Under the pieces are notes generated by a model, which searched no databases, was not told the origin of the DNA, and was given only the letters and a program-made list of their open reading frames with translations. Below are positions 48,909-64,000 of a stretch of DNA of 64,000 nucleotides, in pieces. Each line of letters starts with the position of its first letter. Position 1 is the first letter of the stretch. The position numbers and the translations under genes are program-made. The stretch comes from Capitulum mitella (Eukaryota; Arthropoda; Thecostraca; Pollicipedomorpha; Pollicipedidae): contig CP099848.1 of NCBI GenBank assembly GCA_030062745.1, positions 15,165,568 through 15,229,567 of the forward strand. Direction: 5' to 3'.

Positions 48909-49947
48909 CTCCCATGTAGAAGTACATCGTAATATTCTTCATGTTGTCCATAATTGGCTTGAAGGTGTTCTCATCAAGCGTTTCCAGTACGTTGTGTTGC
49001 AGGCTGAGGTAGAAAATCTCAGGAGTGTGTTGGAATGTACCAGGAAGTAGCTTCAGCAGCTTGTTGTCCTGCAGGTTCAGCCGCATCAGCTTCGGCAGTC
49101 CCTCCAGGCCGTGGGCGCCGATGTACTTGATCCTGTTTTCGGCCAGGTCAAGCTCCTTCAGGCTGGGCATCTCGGCAAAACTGCGGTCTCCGACGACCTC
49201 CAGCTGGTTGCGATGCAGGTCGAGCCGCTCCAGTTGATGCAGGCCCTTGAACGTGCCGCGCGAGATCGCCTTCAAGCTATTACCATACAGCTCCAGCTCC
49301 AGCAGGCTCTCCAGCTTCACGAAAGCTCCGTTCCTAATGCGCGAAATGCGATTGCGGTCCAGGTAGAGCAGCCGCAGCCGCGGCATGTCCACGAACACGT
49401 GCCGGTTGATCACGCTCAGCTTGTTCTCGCCGAGGTTCAGCCGCGTCACGTTGGTCAGCTCGCCGAAGGCGTGCTTCTCCAGCTTTTCGATGCCGTTGCG
49501 CGACAGCACGAGGTCCGAGATGCTGGTCGAGCGCCCGAAGGCGTCCGCGTGCACGGATCGGATGGCGGCATTCTTGATCTCAAGCGTCCACAGGTGGCGC
49601 GTGTAACTCAGCAGCCGCGTCGGCACGAAGGCGAGGTCGCCGTCGCCGCGCAGGTTGATGGTGAGCCGGTGCAGGCCCGCCTGGTGATAGAACGTGTCCC
49701 AGATGCGGTCGCCGGGCCGCGTGTCGTTGTATACCCAGCAGTTGGCTGTCTCGCCCTCGTTCTTCTCCAGAAAGTCGCAGTAGCAGTACATGGCCTGCAC
49801 CATAGTCTGCAGGTCGCAGACATTCTCCAGGGTCTCGGGGTCAAGGGGCGGAGCGGCCGGCGCCCCGTCAGCCTTCTTAGCCGCCGCCAGCGACAACAGC
49901 GCGGCCAGCAGCGCTAGCGGCAGCAGGCATGCACGAGGAGACGCCAT
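48909..49947 (-). CDS. First coding exon of an extracellular leucine-rich-repeat protein, connectin-like (partial gene)
   Basis: The exon encodes 346 complete residues plus one base, then meets a consensus donor. Residues 1-23 form a signal peptide (Arg-5, then a Leu/Ala-rich core ending AAA). Cysteines at 44, 55, 57 and 70 make an N-terminal cap containing the motif CYCD and, further on, ANCWVYND. From residue 119 there are nine leucine-rich repeats in an exact 24-residue register (starts 119, 143, 167, 191, 215, 239, 263, 287, 311), of the LxxLxLxxNxI/L...F type, preceded by a weaker one at 92-118. Sequons lie at N75, N166 and N338. The cap and the PIMDNMKN ending resemble, from memory, arthropod connectin-like cell-adhesion proteins; the family is GPI-anchored in flies. 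The C-terminal cysteine cap and any anchor must lie in later exons below 48907, and I did not find them. The start is the first Met before the signal peptide. The frame stays open upstream but runs into the CT repeat. Extracellular LRR protein: sure. Connectin subfamily: moderate. Confidence 0.85.
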
Positions 49948-49975
49948 CTGGAACGAGACGCGGGTGGTTAATCCG
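49948..49975 (-). other. Possible 3' splice acceptor immediately before the LRR start codon
   Basis: On the minus strand the sequence before the ATG is a moderately pyrimidine-rich stretch ending TTCCAG, with a branch-point-like ATTAAC about 20 bases upstream. This is the arrangement expected if a 5' untranslated exon lies further upstream (higher coordinates). Alternatively the ATG sits in the first exon and the AG is chance. Transcript data would decide. Confidence 0.4.
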
Positions 49976-50144
49976 CGAACTGAGACTTTCGAGCGACGCG
50001 TCAAAGCGCTCGACAAACGTTCGGCAGAACCAGCGACTCCGGAGGTGGTCTCCACTCTCGCTTCAGTTGAAATGTGGACTAGGGGCCGTCCAGGACACCA
50101 GAGAACCTCCTCAAGAAACACGAAATCCTGACACACAAACACAC

Positions 50145-55185
<5,041 letters not shown>

Positions 55186-55705
55186 CGACTGACCCTCTGC
55201 CATCCGTCCGACCCTCTGCCGTCCGTCCGACCCACTGCCGTCCGTCCGACCCTCTGCCGCAGTCTGCCGTCCGTCCGACCCTCTGCCGCAGTCTGCCGTC
55301 CGTCCGACCCTCTGCCGCAGTCTGCCGTCCGTCCGACCCCCTGCCGCAGTCTGCCGTCCATCCGACCCTCTGCCGCAGTCTGTCGTCCATCCGACCCTCT
55401 GCCGTCCGTCCCACCCCCTGCCGCAGTCTGCCGTCCATCCGACCCTCTGCCGTCCGTCCGACCCCCTGCCGCAGTCTGCCGTCCATCCGACCCTCTGCCG
55501 TCCGTCCGACCCTCTGCCGCAGTCTTCCGTCCGTCCGACCCCCTGCCGCAGTCTGCCGTCCATCCGACCCTCTGCCGTCCGTCCGACCCTCTGCCGCAGT
55601 CTGCCGTCCATCCGACCCTCTGCCGTCCATCCGACCATCTGCCGTCCGTCCGACCCTCTGCCGTCCGTCCGACCCTCTGCCGCAGTCTGCCGTCCATCCG
55701 GCCCT
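55186..55705. repeat. Mosaic minisatellite of 19-bp and 29-bp units
   Basis: About 20 units alternate between a short form CCGTCCGACCCTCTGCCGT (19 bp) and a long form with ten extra bases (GCAGTCTGCC-type insertion, 29 bp). Five long units run in a row at about 55242-55390, then long and short roughly alternate. Very long frames through it on both strands (for example 395 codons minus) are artefacts. Confidence 0.92.
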
Positions 55706-57560
55706 CTGCTGCCTGTCGGCCTCTCTGACGTACTTTGCCGGCTGTCCGCTGCGGTCTGCCGCCGGCCGTCAGCTGCCGCCTGCTGCGGCCTGCCCCGGCC
55801 GCTCGGTGTAGTCCGCTTCCGGCGTCCGTTGCCGCCCGCTGCCACTGTCTGTTACCGTCTGCTGCGGCGCTCTGCAAAGTCCACTGCAGCTCGCCTCCAC
55901 CTGCCACTCTCCGCCGGCGTTTCATGACACCCTCTCCCGGAATATGCCGCAGCGTTTGCTGCCGTCTGCCGCCGTGTTTCCTCCCCGCCAGTTGGGGGCC
56001 GAGCCCGGAGGTGGCGGAGATGGTGTCGGTGTGCAGCTGGGTGATGCCCTGAAGGCTGGCCATCGCTCCGAAACGCTATGATTACGACTAGCTGGACCTC
56101 ACAGCTGCAATTTCAGCAGATCTGAGCAGCGCACTCAGATTCGCTGAACCCGTCGCGCAGCGCAGCGCCGTGCAAGCCTGCGTGAGAACGGAGAGGAAGA
56201 GCCGGGAAAATTTACAAAGCCATTTGTATCGTCTGAGGAATAGCAAGCCCAGACCGCCAATTTAAGCAGTGGGATACCAAATCGCAAGAGAAAAGGGGGA
56301 AACAGGGCGACATAAGATTTAACCATTGCCTGTTTGCCACGCACTGAGCTTTGTCTTTCGGGATGACGCAGGCTGACATGGCTGAGGCGTTTCTCCTCGT
56401 CACAATACCACAAAAACGGCGTACATCCATGCACAGAATGTCAGTTTGTAGACCGTGAGTTTAACGGTCTCCACCGGCGCCCAAGCAGAGCTAACAAGGT
56501 AATAGCTCCCAACCAGCAAAAAGTCGGGAACTTTGTTCGTCAGAGGCGTAAAAACCCACCCACTTAGCGGAAACATTAACCGAGTACGCAGTAAGACAAG
56601 CCTGTCTTACTGAGACAAGACAAGGTGTCAGGATGTAAGGTCTAAGACACGTCTAAGACAAGGTGTCAGGATGTAAGGAAATCATGCAGGACGTCCTGGC
56701 GGTCCTCTGTTGCTAGTCTAGCGTCCTCCAGCGTCTGCTCTTATGGCCACCCGAAATCAGACAAAGGTGTCAGCCAGACGTTCAGGAGTGTGGCAACAGC
56801 TGGCTATCAGGAATGAGCCCGAAATGTCCGCAGGTCCAGGGCTAGGCAGGTTGTGCGTCTGTTCGTCTGACAGTGGCCAGTCGAAATGCCTATCGGTCAG
56901 GATCCAAGAGGGTAATTTCGACAGTTTATCAGGCCGAAGTCCCGCTGAGTTCTCCCGTTTGTCAAGAATCGGCGCTGCGTCCGTCTGCACGTCTGACACA
57001 GGGGGCACGCTTATCCCGAGCCCGTCCCTGCAAAACCCGCCGCCGCTGCAGCCTGCCAGCCCCCGATCAGTGCTCAATGACAGCTCGCCTTCAAGGGCCG
57101 CCCAGGCGAGAGGCTGGACGGGGACACAGTGCACAGTGGCGGGCACATCCGCGTCGTCACCGCCAGGCTGAGGCGCGGCCGCGTCTCATCGCGAGCCGTC
57201 AGCGCGGCCAGAGCGGCGTGTCGCGTCACCGGCGCGGCGGCGCGACGGCAGACAGCGGTTCTGTCCCGTCACCCAGTCTGAAAGGTGGTCACGCTGCCGG
57301 CAGGCAGTGTGAACACGCCCCGGCTTCTGCACCGCCTGGCCGGAAGGGCGCGTCAGAGGCTGCATGCTGCGGAGGGCACTCGGCCGGCGCTGCCCGACTG
57401 CAGTGGCCGCCGCCACTGAGCGGGGGCCCAGGGCGCCGAGAGTGAAGGCGGCGTCATCAGTTCGGAGTCGTCGGACATGACGAGGCGCACGCTCCACTGG
57501 GGGTTCTGGTCAACTCCAAAAGCTTGTGTGTGAAATGACTGTCATTATTATCCACCGTAT
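55706..57560. other. No supported gene
   Basis: GC-rich CTGCCGCC sequence related to the minisatellite continues to about 55.99 kb. A 23-bp perfect direct repeat (AGACAAGGTGTCAGGATGTA...) lies at 56618 and 56656, next to an 8-bp palindromic arm pair GTAAGACA/TGTCTTAC (56591-56610). A GC-rich block follows at 57.05-57.45 kb. Confidence 0.5.
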
Positions 57561-57562
57561 GC

Positions 57563-57750
57563 CGTGATCGGAAGCTCAGTTGGTAGAGTGTCGGCCTCCA
57601 ACGGGTTCCAGTCGCCGCGGCGCTCGGTGCTTGGTCCCCGGTTAGCTGACAGCTGGCCATTATAGAGTCAAACTGATTACCACATGGTCCTGTCGCAGCC
57701 TTAGCGACACATTAAACTCTCGTCCGAAAAGTCCGATTATTTGTTTATTA
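57563..57750 (+). mobile_element. Probable tRNA-derived SINE, truncated head
   Basis: GAAGCTCAGTTGGTAGAGTG at 57571-57590 is a good tRNA A-box/D-arm. GGGTTCCAGTCG at about 57603 is a weakened B box. The two are about 11 bases too close for an intact tRNA, implying a deleted anticodon 3' stem/variable arm. A non-tRNA body of about 130 bp follows. No target duplication was identified. Confidence 0.5.
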
Positions 57751-60700
57751 ATCTACACCATATATATGGCCATTTATATGAAGAAAAAACTATTGTTCAA
57801 CATTGTTTCGCAACAGCAGTCGCTCAACGCCTGGCACTGAGGCGTCACTCAGCGGCTGAATTTGCTTCGGCTGCCTCCGGGAAGGTGAGACGGAGGGGAC
57901 AGACGCCAGACCGTCTGCAGCTGCAACGTTCTTGCCCGGAGATCAGCCGATACAACCTGGCGCCAAACATGGCTGCACCCTTCAAGAGTATCAGCCACCG
58001 TGAAAGGCGCCTAAACAAAGGTACTCCGGGCATCGGACATTGCATCGCCATGCAAATGACGTCAGGCAGAGGGGTGGGGACGTGCCAAATAAGGCCTGAC
58101 CCAGCGGACAGCTGTCTGCTACGGTATGAGCGCGGCGGCGGCGAAACCGTGCGACGCGCGGGCGCGTGGGCGCCGCGCCCCCGCCAGCGCCGCCGGCCGG
58201 CCGCGTGACATCAGCGTCGTTCAGACGTGACAGCGGCCGGCGCGACGGCAGCCAGGGTCGCTCCTGTCGCCCGCCACCCACCCGCCGGCGCTGCGGGCGG
58301 CACAGCCCCTTCTGATCTGGCACCACACGGTCCGGGGAGGGGTCGCTGCGACTCGGCCGAGGCGGTCCGCCGCTGGTGGCAGGGTCGGATCCGTCTGCAG
58401 CGGCGGCGGCGGCGTGCTGCCGCACCGGCCGTCTGAAGAGCGGGACCGCCCGGAGGTCAGCACGCAGCCGGCGGCCGCCCGCGCGTTGAGCTGATTTGAT
58501 TAGGGCCGCAGCAGAGCAGCGATTTTCAGGCGTGAGCAGAACCCTCGCAGGGATGGCGAGCGAGGGCTTCATCCTGCGACGTCCGGTGAAGGTTCAAACG
58601 AAGGCCTACCGCCTTCCGACGAAGGGTTTTGAACGTTTCGCCCCCTGCCAACGACGGGGATCCTGGGATGTTTCTCTTCCTTTGAAGGAGTTCTGAGAGG
58701 TGGGATTCTCCAGCCCAATCCGGAAATAAAGGCCAATGGCAGGTAATCAAGTGATGTTCGGTAACTCGGGGCCTGCCATTTCAAATTTTTGGACACGCGT
58801 CGCCGCTTGGGCTAATGGATGGGGCTTGTCAACGTTGTTTTCGTGACTAACAGGCGGCTATTATTTCGGACAGAGGACACGTTTGGGTACTTGCTGAATG
58901 ATCGCGGCGCTTTCTGGTGACCTTGAAGGCTCAAAGCGGTCATTTTTATCATGTACAGTGCAATGTCAGTGTTTTTATGGACGCTGCTTTTGCATCGTCC
59001 ATAATGACGACGAATCTTTTATAACGGCGTAGATAGAGCGCTCCATTCGTAGCACAGTGCTACCCGGTGAACAAATCAATTCAGTCTGTTCAGGCGTGCG
59101 CAATACAGATAGTAAAGACCACAGCAGGCGGTGTGACTTATGACAGACCACCACAAAAGCTTCGCCATCGATCAACAGTGGGCGGCCAAGGTTTTTGAGG
59201 CAAGGGATAATTTATGTCTTGTCTTCTCGTCTGGACGTTAGTATCTGTGGAAACTTTGCCATCAGCGTGCTTTCATTCCAGAGCGAAATACCGGCAGAAG
59301 CCTGTGTGATCGTCGAGCAAAAACGATTCCCTGGTATTGCAGAAGGCAATTGCACAATTAAGCCGACTGAGTCTTGTCGTAGTTGGCACGGTGAGACTGC
59401 AAGGCTAATCCTTACCCTCCTTACATTTGCCATTCCTTGCCCAACAAAACAAAGCCGACTCTCCAAGTAACATTCTTCAAGGTATGTAAATCAAATGGGA
59501 CGTAAGAAAGTTTTCCGAGAGGAGGGCATTTCAAAGGAAAGTGGAGCGCCCATGTACAAATCAAAATTCTGAGGAAGCGTAATGGTAGTTTTGTTTTAGC
59601 TTCTTGCTTATATTTCCACTAAATGCATTGTATTGTGCTTGGTGTTCAACTTCGCGTGTCACGAACACAGAGGACGCCAATCAATATAGCAACTACGCAA
59701 AATGGACACTGAAGAGTAACATTAAAATCCTTAGTTACGAAATCATGTCTTACGATGTGGTTTCTAGGAACTGCGTCCTTAACCACAGGACAAACACAAT
59801 TCTCCGGTGTAATATTTTGCCACATCTTGTGGGACGGGTAGGCTATTTGTCTCATTATTTCCTCCGTGAATGTGAGCCCGAATCTTAGTTCATTTATTAC
59901 GCCCACCGTTGCTTTAAAACCATTACTTTTATCTCTGTACTATCGATGCTTTTCTCTAGAGGCACAAACAGAAAGAAATTCCTGCGGACCCAGCCACTTG
60001 TTTTGTGGTTTCCGACAACGTTGCTACGCCCACCCACAGCTACGTCCTCATTAGTTCATGACGTCATCTTCAGACATTAACGTCTGGAAAAGCTTTGCTG
60101 TCCGTAGGTCATTTTTCTCCAAATACCACTCAGAGAGCTCTTTGTCACTGTCTGGACCCCTGGAAGAAGTCAGGTTAACGTGACGAACAGTACTCAATAC
60201 GAAGCGTAGCTGCACGACGCATGGTATCATGCTGTTAGTGGTGTTACTTTCGTTCTTTGTAGCCAAGCGGAAAACCAGCGTGATTGAAGGAATGGATCCG
60301 CACAATTTCAGAACCCACAACGGGCTATAATAACGCATGTAAATGACAGGAGGACAGGACGAAGTCGGTATGCCTCTGATCTGCAATGAAACATGACAAA
60401 TTTCTGCAAACATTTGGCGGCCAGTGTGACCGACGCATGTTAAGCCAAAGGACGTGACAAAAAAATCCTAAAACACGAAAATAAAACATTTGACGGTTTG
60501 TGTTTCGCGGTGGTTTACACTGTTCATGCAGCTTTTCATACCATGAAACACAAAACCTCACCAAAACGCACATCGAACCCAAAACCCCATCTGAGCGGCG
60601 CCTTTCGTGTCGCCGGCCGGCATATCGTGCGAATTGGCACAGGTCTGGCACTGCAAAGGCTCGGTCCAACGGCAGCCCACGCACCGGCGCAGCCCCAGCA

Positions 60701-62605
60701 GGTCTGAATCAGCCGGCGCCCAGGCCGCCCACCCAGCCGATTGGAGCCCGCCCCCAGCCTCCCCGGTCGCCTGATTTACACCTCAGCGCGGTCCCAAATG
60801 CGGCCGGCGCTGATCGGCCGCCGCCGCCGCCGCCGCCGCCTCCGATGTACCGGTGTAGGCGAACCCACGTGCAAGGTGCGCTCGACACAAGGTCGGAGCA
60901 GGGTCGCGGGCCCCCGGCGCGCCCGGAAACCAGCCGGCCGTATTCGGGTACCGGCCGCTCCCTGCCGGAAGGGGCCCCCTGTTCACAGTCGGCGGCGGCT
61001 CTGATCTCAAACTGCTCAACCTCCCGAGGCTGAAGGACAGGCGAGGCGTTTCGGAACGCCGACGGCCGGACTCGTTCCTCACGCACGGCTGTCAGATTCC
61101 AGGGCTGACCGCTGGTCGACAGGTGAAAGGCTTGACGAACGACAGTCGAAGATGATTTTTACGAGAGGTGGTGACAGCGTTAGTAAGTTTATGGCTGGGA
61201 TTGTCCATTCCCACCCGAAATGAATGCTAACAACTCCAAATGCGGCCTTGGGGACACGTGGGCACCAGTTACGTCATACTGTCAGACTGAAGTTCTGTTT
61301 ATTTATGTGACGCAACGAAAGAGTGGCTGCTTACATTCCCTGACGAATATCTCCGTATTTATTTTCATGCTTGCAATGTTTACTAACCAGTCGCACTGAA
61401 CCCACATATCAACTCAAGAGAATAAGGTGAACGATAAGAATAAGCTGAGCGATGCTGAAAGCAGCGATAGCGTTACGCGACCAATGCGTTGAGGTGCTTC
61501 CTACGTCTCACAAATATATCCTCTCCCCCACCCGCTGCTCTGAAAAATGGCTTTGTCTCCAGCTAACGACGATGTAATTCGGCGCAGCATGAAATCGAGA
61601 CGAGGAGACTTGGGCCGAGCAGTCTTGCCGATCGGCGGGCTGGGGCGTGTGAATAAGCGCGTGTCGGCCCTCAATAACTCATCGCAACACAACTGCAGGG
61701 AGCGCGCTCCGGGACCGTCCTTCACGGCCAGCCTCAGCAGCGCCGGCGGTCGGCGTGGGCTCCATCGGCGAGTGTCCTGCCGACCCTCGCGTGCGGAGGT
61801 GTTTGGGCCGCGCTCCGACCTCGGCCGACTTTGAAGGACGACCGCTTGGTCGCCCACAAGTGGCTCCCGACACCCAGATCTCCGATAACGTTGTGTGTCG
61901 GTCTTGCCGCCCCATAGAATCTCGTCTCACAGAACTGGCATGTTATCGCAATGTCGTCGGACGATGTGTTCGTGGCGCTCTTAGTTTTCAGCATTCAACA
62001 TTCGCTCTCAGCTGATCCTGCGCGAATGGCACGGCAGTCTAATTCACACCGAGTTGGTTCAATCAAGTCCACATCAGCTGAGGACAAAAGGCTGGCATCC
62101 CTGACCCACTTCAGTCTCCTCGAGGCGTACTGAAGAGCGGCTGCCATTTCGGCCAATGCATTTGATCACCATCGCTATCTTGGAAATGCATAGCCCTTCG
62201 CAGAAAATCATAGCAACAACGAAGGCAGTGCATGGCGGTCGTTTCAAAACTGTTCATATCACGGGTGCCAAGTGAAACTGCGAACTTTCCCCGCCATCGA
62301 AGCGAACGAAAACGCCAGCAAAACTGAATTTCATTGAAAGATGATTTGTACAGGAAGGTCGTTTCGGCAGATTCACAAAGCCCAAGGCATATAGCTTGAC
62401 ATGAAAAACGAAACTACGATACTATCTCCATGCAACAACGCTGCCACCCACGGGCGGAACGAAGCTGTGTATGTATATTCTCGGAAACGCGCCAGATTTG
62501 GGACAATGAAGGCAAGCCGACAGACTATGCATTCAGTGAGGAATGTAGCCAGCTCCGAGGGCGAACCGCCGCTACCACCCAGGAGCGATGGTCTCTTCTT
62601 TCTAG
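57751..62605. other. No supported gene; GC-rich blocks at 58.10-58.50 and 60.70-61.03 kb
   Basis: The two CpG-rich blocks (the second with a (CCG)n run at about 60816-60840) are embedded in AT-richer unique sequence. The minus-strand frame at 60051-60413 (120 codons) has relatively normal composition but no recognisable domain. Confidence 0.5.
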
Positions 62606-62881
62606 TAGCGACGCTCGCTACCTGCCAGGAGCGACGCTCGCTACCTGCCAGGAGCGACGCTCACTACCTCCCATGAGTGACGCTCGCTACCTCCAATGAG
62701 TGACGCCCGCTACCTGTCATGAGCCACGATCGCTACCTCCCATGAGTGAAGCTCTCTATCTGCCAGGAGCGACGCTTACTACATCCCATGAGTGACGCTC
62801 GCTACCTCCAATGAGTGACGCCCGCTACCTGCCAGGAGCGACGCTCACTACCTCCCATAAGCGACGCTCGCTACCTGCCAG
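62606..62881. repeat. 23-bp minisatellite, exactly 12 units
   Basis: The unit GAGCGACGCTCGCTACCTGC plus CAG (or CAT/AAT variants) repeats in strict 23-bp register. Variant endings recur in the same order twice (CAG, CAT, AAT), suggesting multi-unit duplication. There are no spacers, so it is not a CRISPR-like array. Confidence 0.93.
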
Positions 62882-64000
62882 GACACTCACTAGCTCCTCA
62901 GAGCGACAACGATACTCCCCAGGAAATTCTCTCTGCCCACAGGTATCGACTCTCGCCACCTCTCAGTAGCGACGCGCTCTATCCCCGCCACGGCTGTCCG
63001 CCGCCGGAAGCCGTCGCCACCTCCGACCGGTGACTCCCGCCTGCCTGCGGCGGCGGCGGCGGCCGCCACCTCCGGCGGCCATCCGGGACCGGGCCGGGTA
63101 GGCCGTCCGCGGCCGATCGGCCGTTTACCGGAGCTCGGCTGCCACAGCTCTGATTTACGTCGGCCCGGGAATGGCTCGGGCTTTGTGGTCGGGGCGGCCA
63201 GATCCGCCGTACCCGGCCGGACTGTCCGTATTAGCGGCGCGGTCAGCGCCGGCCGGCCGGCACGACCCACCGAGGTGGCATGGAGCGGGGAGCGGGTCTG
63301 AGGTAACGGTGGTGGGGAGGGGGGGGGGCTGAGCCCGCGGTTCGTAGTGAAGACGCTGAGGCGGACGGTCTGAATGCTGTGCAGCTCGGGGCTCAAGGTA
63401 AAAAATTGCTGTTTTATATCGCGGGAAAAAAACCAAAAGCCAAAGCCAAAGCCAAAGCCAAAGCACAATATTTAGCTATCATGTTTTCATTTGCTGTTCC
63501 TTACATTAAAAATGACGTGTCCCTGCTAGCAGGTATGAGCTGATTGTAACCTAGACAAAATAACACTTAATGACACACGATACTCGTAAAGACACAAAAA
63601 TGTGGCTGCGCTTTTAATTTTCAACTCCTGTTATAGTCAGTTTTTTTTTCAAACGGCTGTTTCCTTTAAGCGCACAAGTTACTACTGCTCGTGCAAAGCA
63701 AACTAGAATGCACGAATGGGCAACTCACTTTTCTGCTGAACGTCAATTTATTTCAGGAACGAAAACTGGTCATGGGATGAATCCAATTTGAATCCACGTG
63801 GCAAAGTTATTTGGGTGTTAAGAGTATATGACCTTTCAAAAGAACGAACTATAGTCGCTAATTCTGCGCTTCGACTATGCCTGGTTGAAGTTGAACTTTT
63901 GCACCGTGGTTAGGGTCGCCAAGGGATAGTGGAAGCGTGGCGTGTGAATCGAAACCGCGCGGTCAGCACTGTGTAGCTTAAGAGCGGCGCTGGCGAGGGT
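62882..64000. other. No supported gene; GC-rich block at 63.0-63.33 kb
   Basis: A CpG-dense block ends in a G10 run (63319-63328). It is followed by an (AAAGCC)n tract at 63433-63464 that gives a Phe/Gly/Leu/Trp repeat frame on the minus strand, then AT-rich unique sequence to the window end. Confidence 0.55.

Noticed and set aside
62606-62881. CRISPR-like array
   Set aside because: Units are contiguous with no unique spacers, and the genome is eukaryotic.

Overview
This is a gene-poor, repeat-rich stretch of an animal nuclear genome. Base composition swings between AT-rich stretches and dense GC/CpG-rich blocks. There are many micro- and minisatellites and runs of 10-14 G or C. The only convincing protein-coding sequence is one exon ending at a consensus GT splice donor. 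Its product is an extracellular leucine-rich-repeat protein with an N-terminal cysteine cluster, which resembles arthropod connectin-type proteins. I therefore suggest an arthropod, quite possibly a crustacean, but cannot name the species. There are no bacterial gene clusters, no rRNA and no CRISPR.

Layout. 1-5.7 kb: a TTAA-flanked piggyBac-type non-autonomous element (969-2199), a 2.2 kb hAT-type element with a perfect 8-bp target duplication (2370-4614) carrying its own 207-bp MITE, then a decayed non-LTR retrotransposon reverse transcriptase (about 4.99-5.70 kb). 7.57-7.82 kb: four 62-bp tandem units. 11.4-15.5 kb: a three-level nest of elements (hAT-like > hAT-like > TTAA element), with target duplications of decreasing clarity. 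16.1-21.2 and 22.5-26.7 kb: two inverted copies of another TTAA element. One is interrupted by a second piggyBac-type copy (18696-19936) and other sequence. The other is split by a 2.96 kb TA-flanked Tc1/mariner-type insertion that itself holds hAT-like pieces and a (TA)n tract.

27-38 kb: GC-rich blocks, a tRNA-derived SINE (about 30.94-31.18 kb), a GGTCA-rich tract, and minisatellites of 30, 39, 15 and 17 bp. 38.8-39.9 kb: the third piggyBac-type copy, inverted. 43.1-44.3 kb: a second copy of the element that is innermost in the 11-15 kb nest. 48.9-49.9 kb: the LRR exon on the minus strand, with a 140-bp GA/CT tract just upstream of it. 50.3-64 kb: GC-rich blocks, a mosaic 19/29-bp minisatellite (55.2-55.7 kb), a second tRNA-like SINE head (57.6 kb) and a 23-bp minisatellite (62.6-62.9 kb).

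The strongest result is a self-consistent record of transposition. At least four element families are defined by terminal inverted repeats plus the expected target duplication (TTAA, 8 bp or TA), and in several cases a paralogous copy preserves the uninterrupted site. The TTAA-type elements also share conserved clusters of TGACCT/AGGTCA, the half-site of nuclear receptors, at matching internal positions. This is the most interesting regulatory hypothesis here. Alignments were done by eye, so identities are qualitative.
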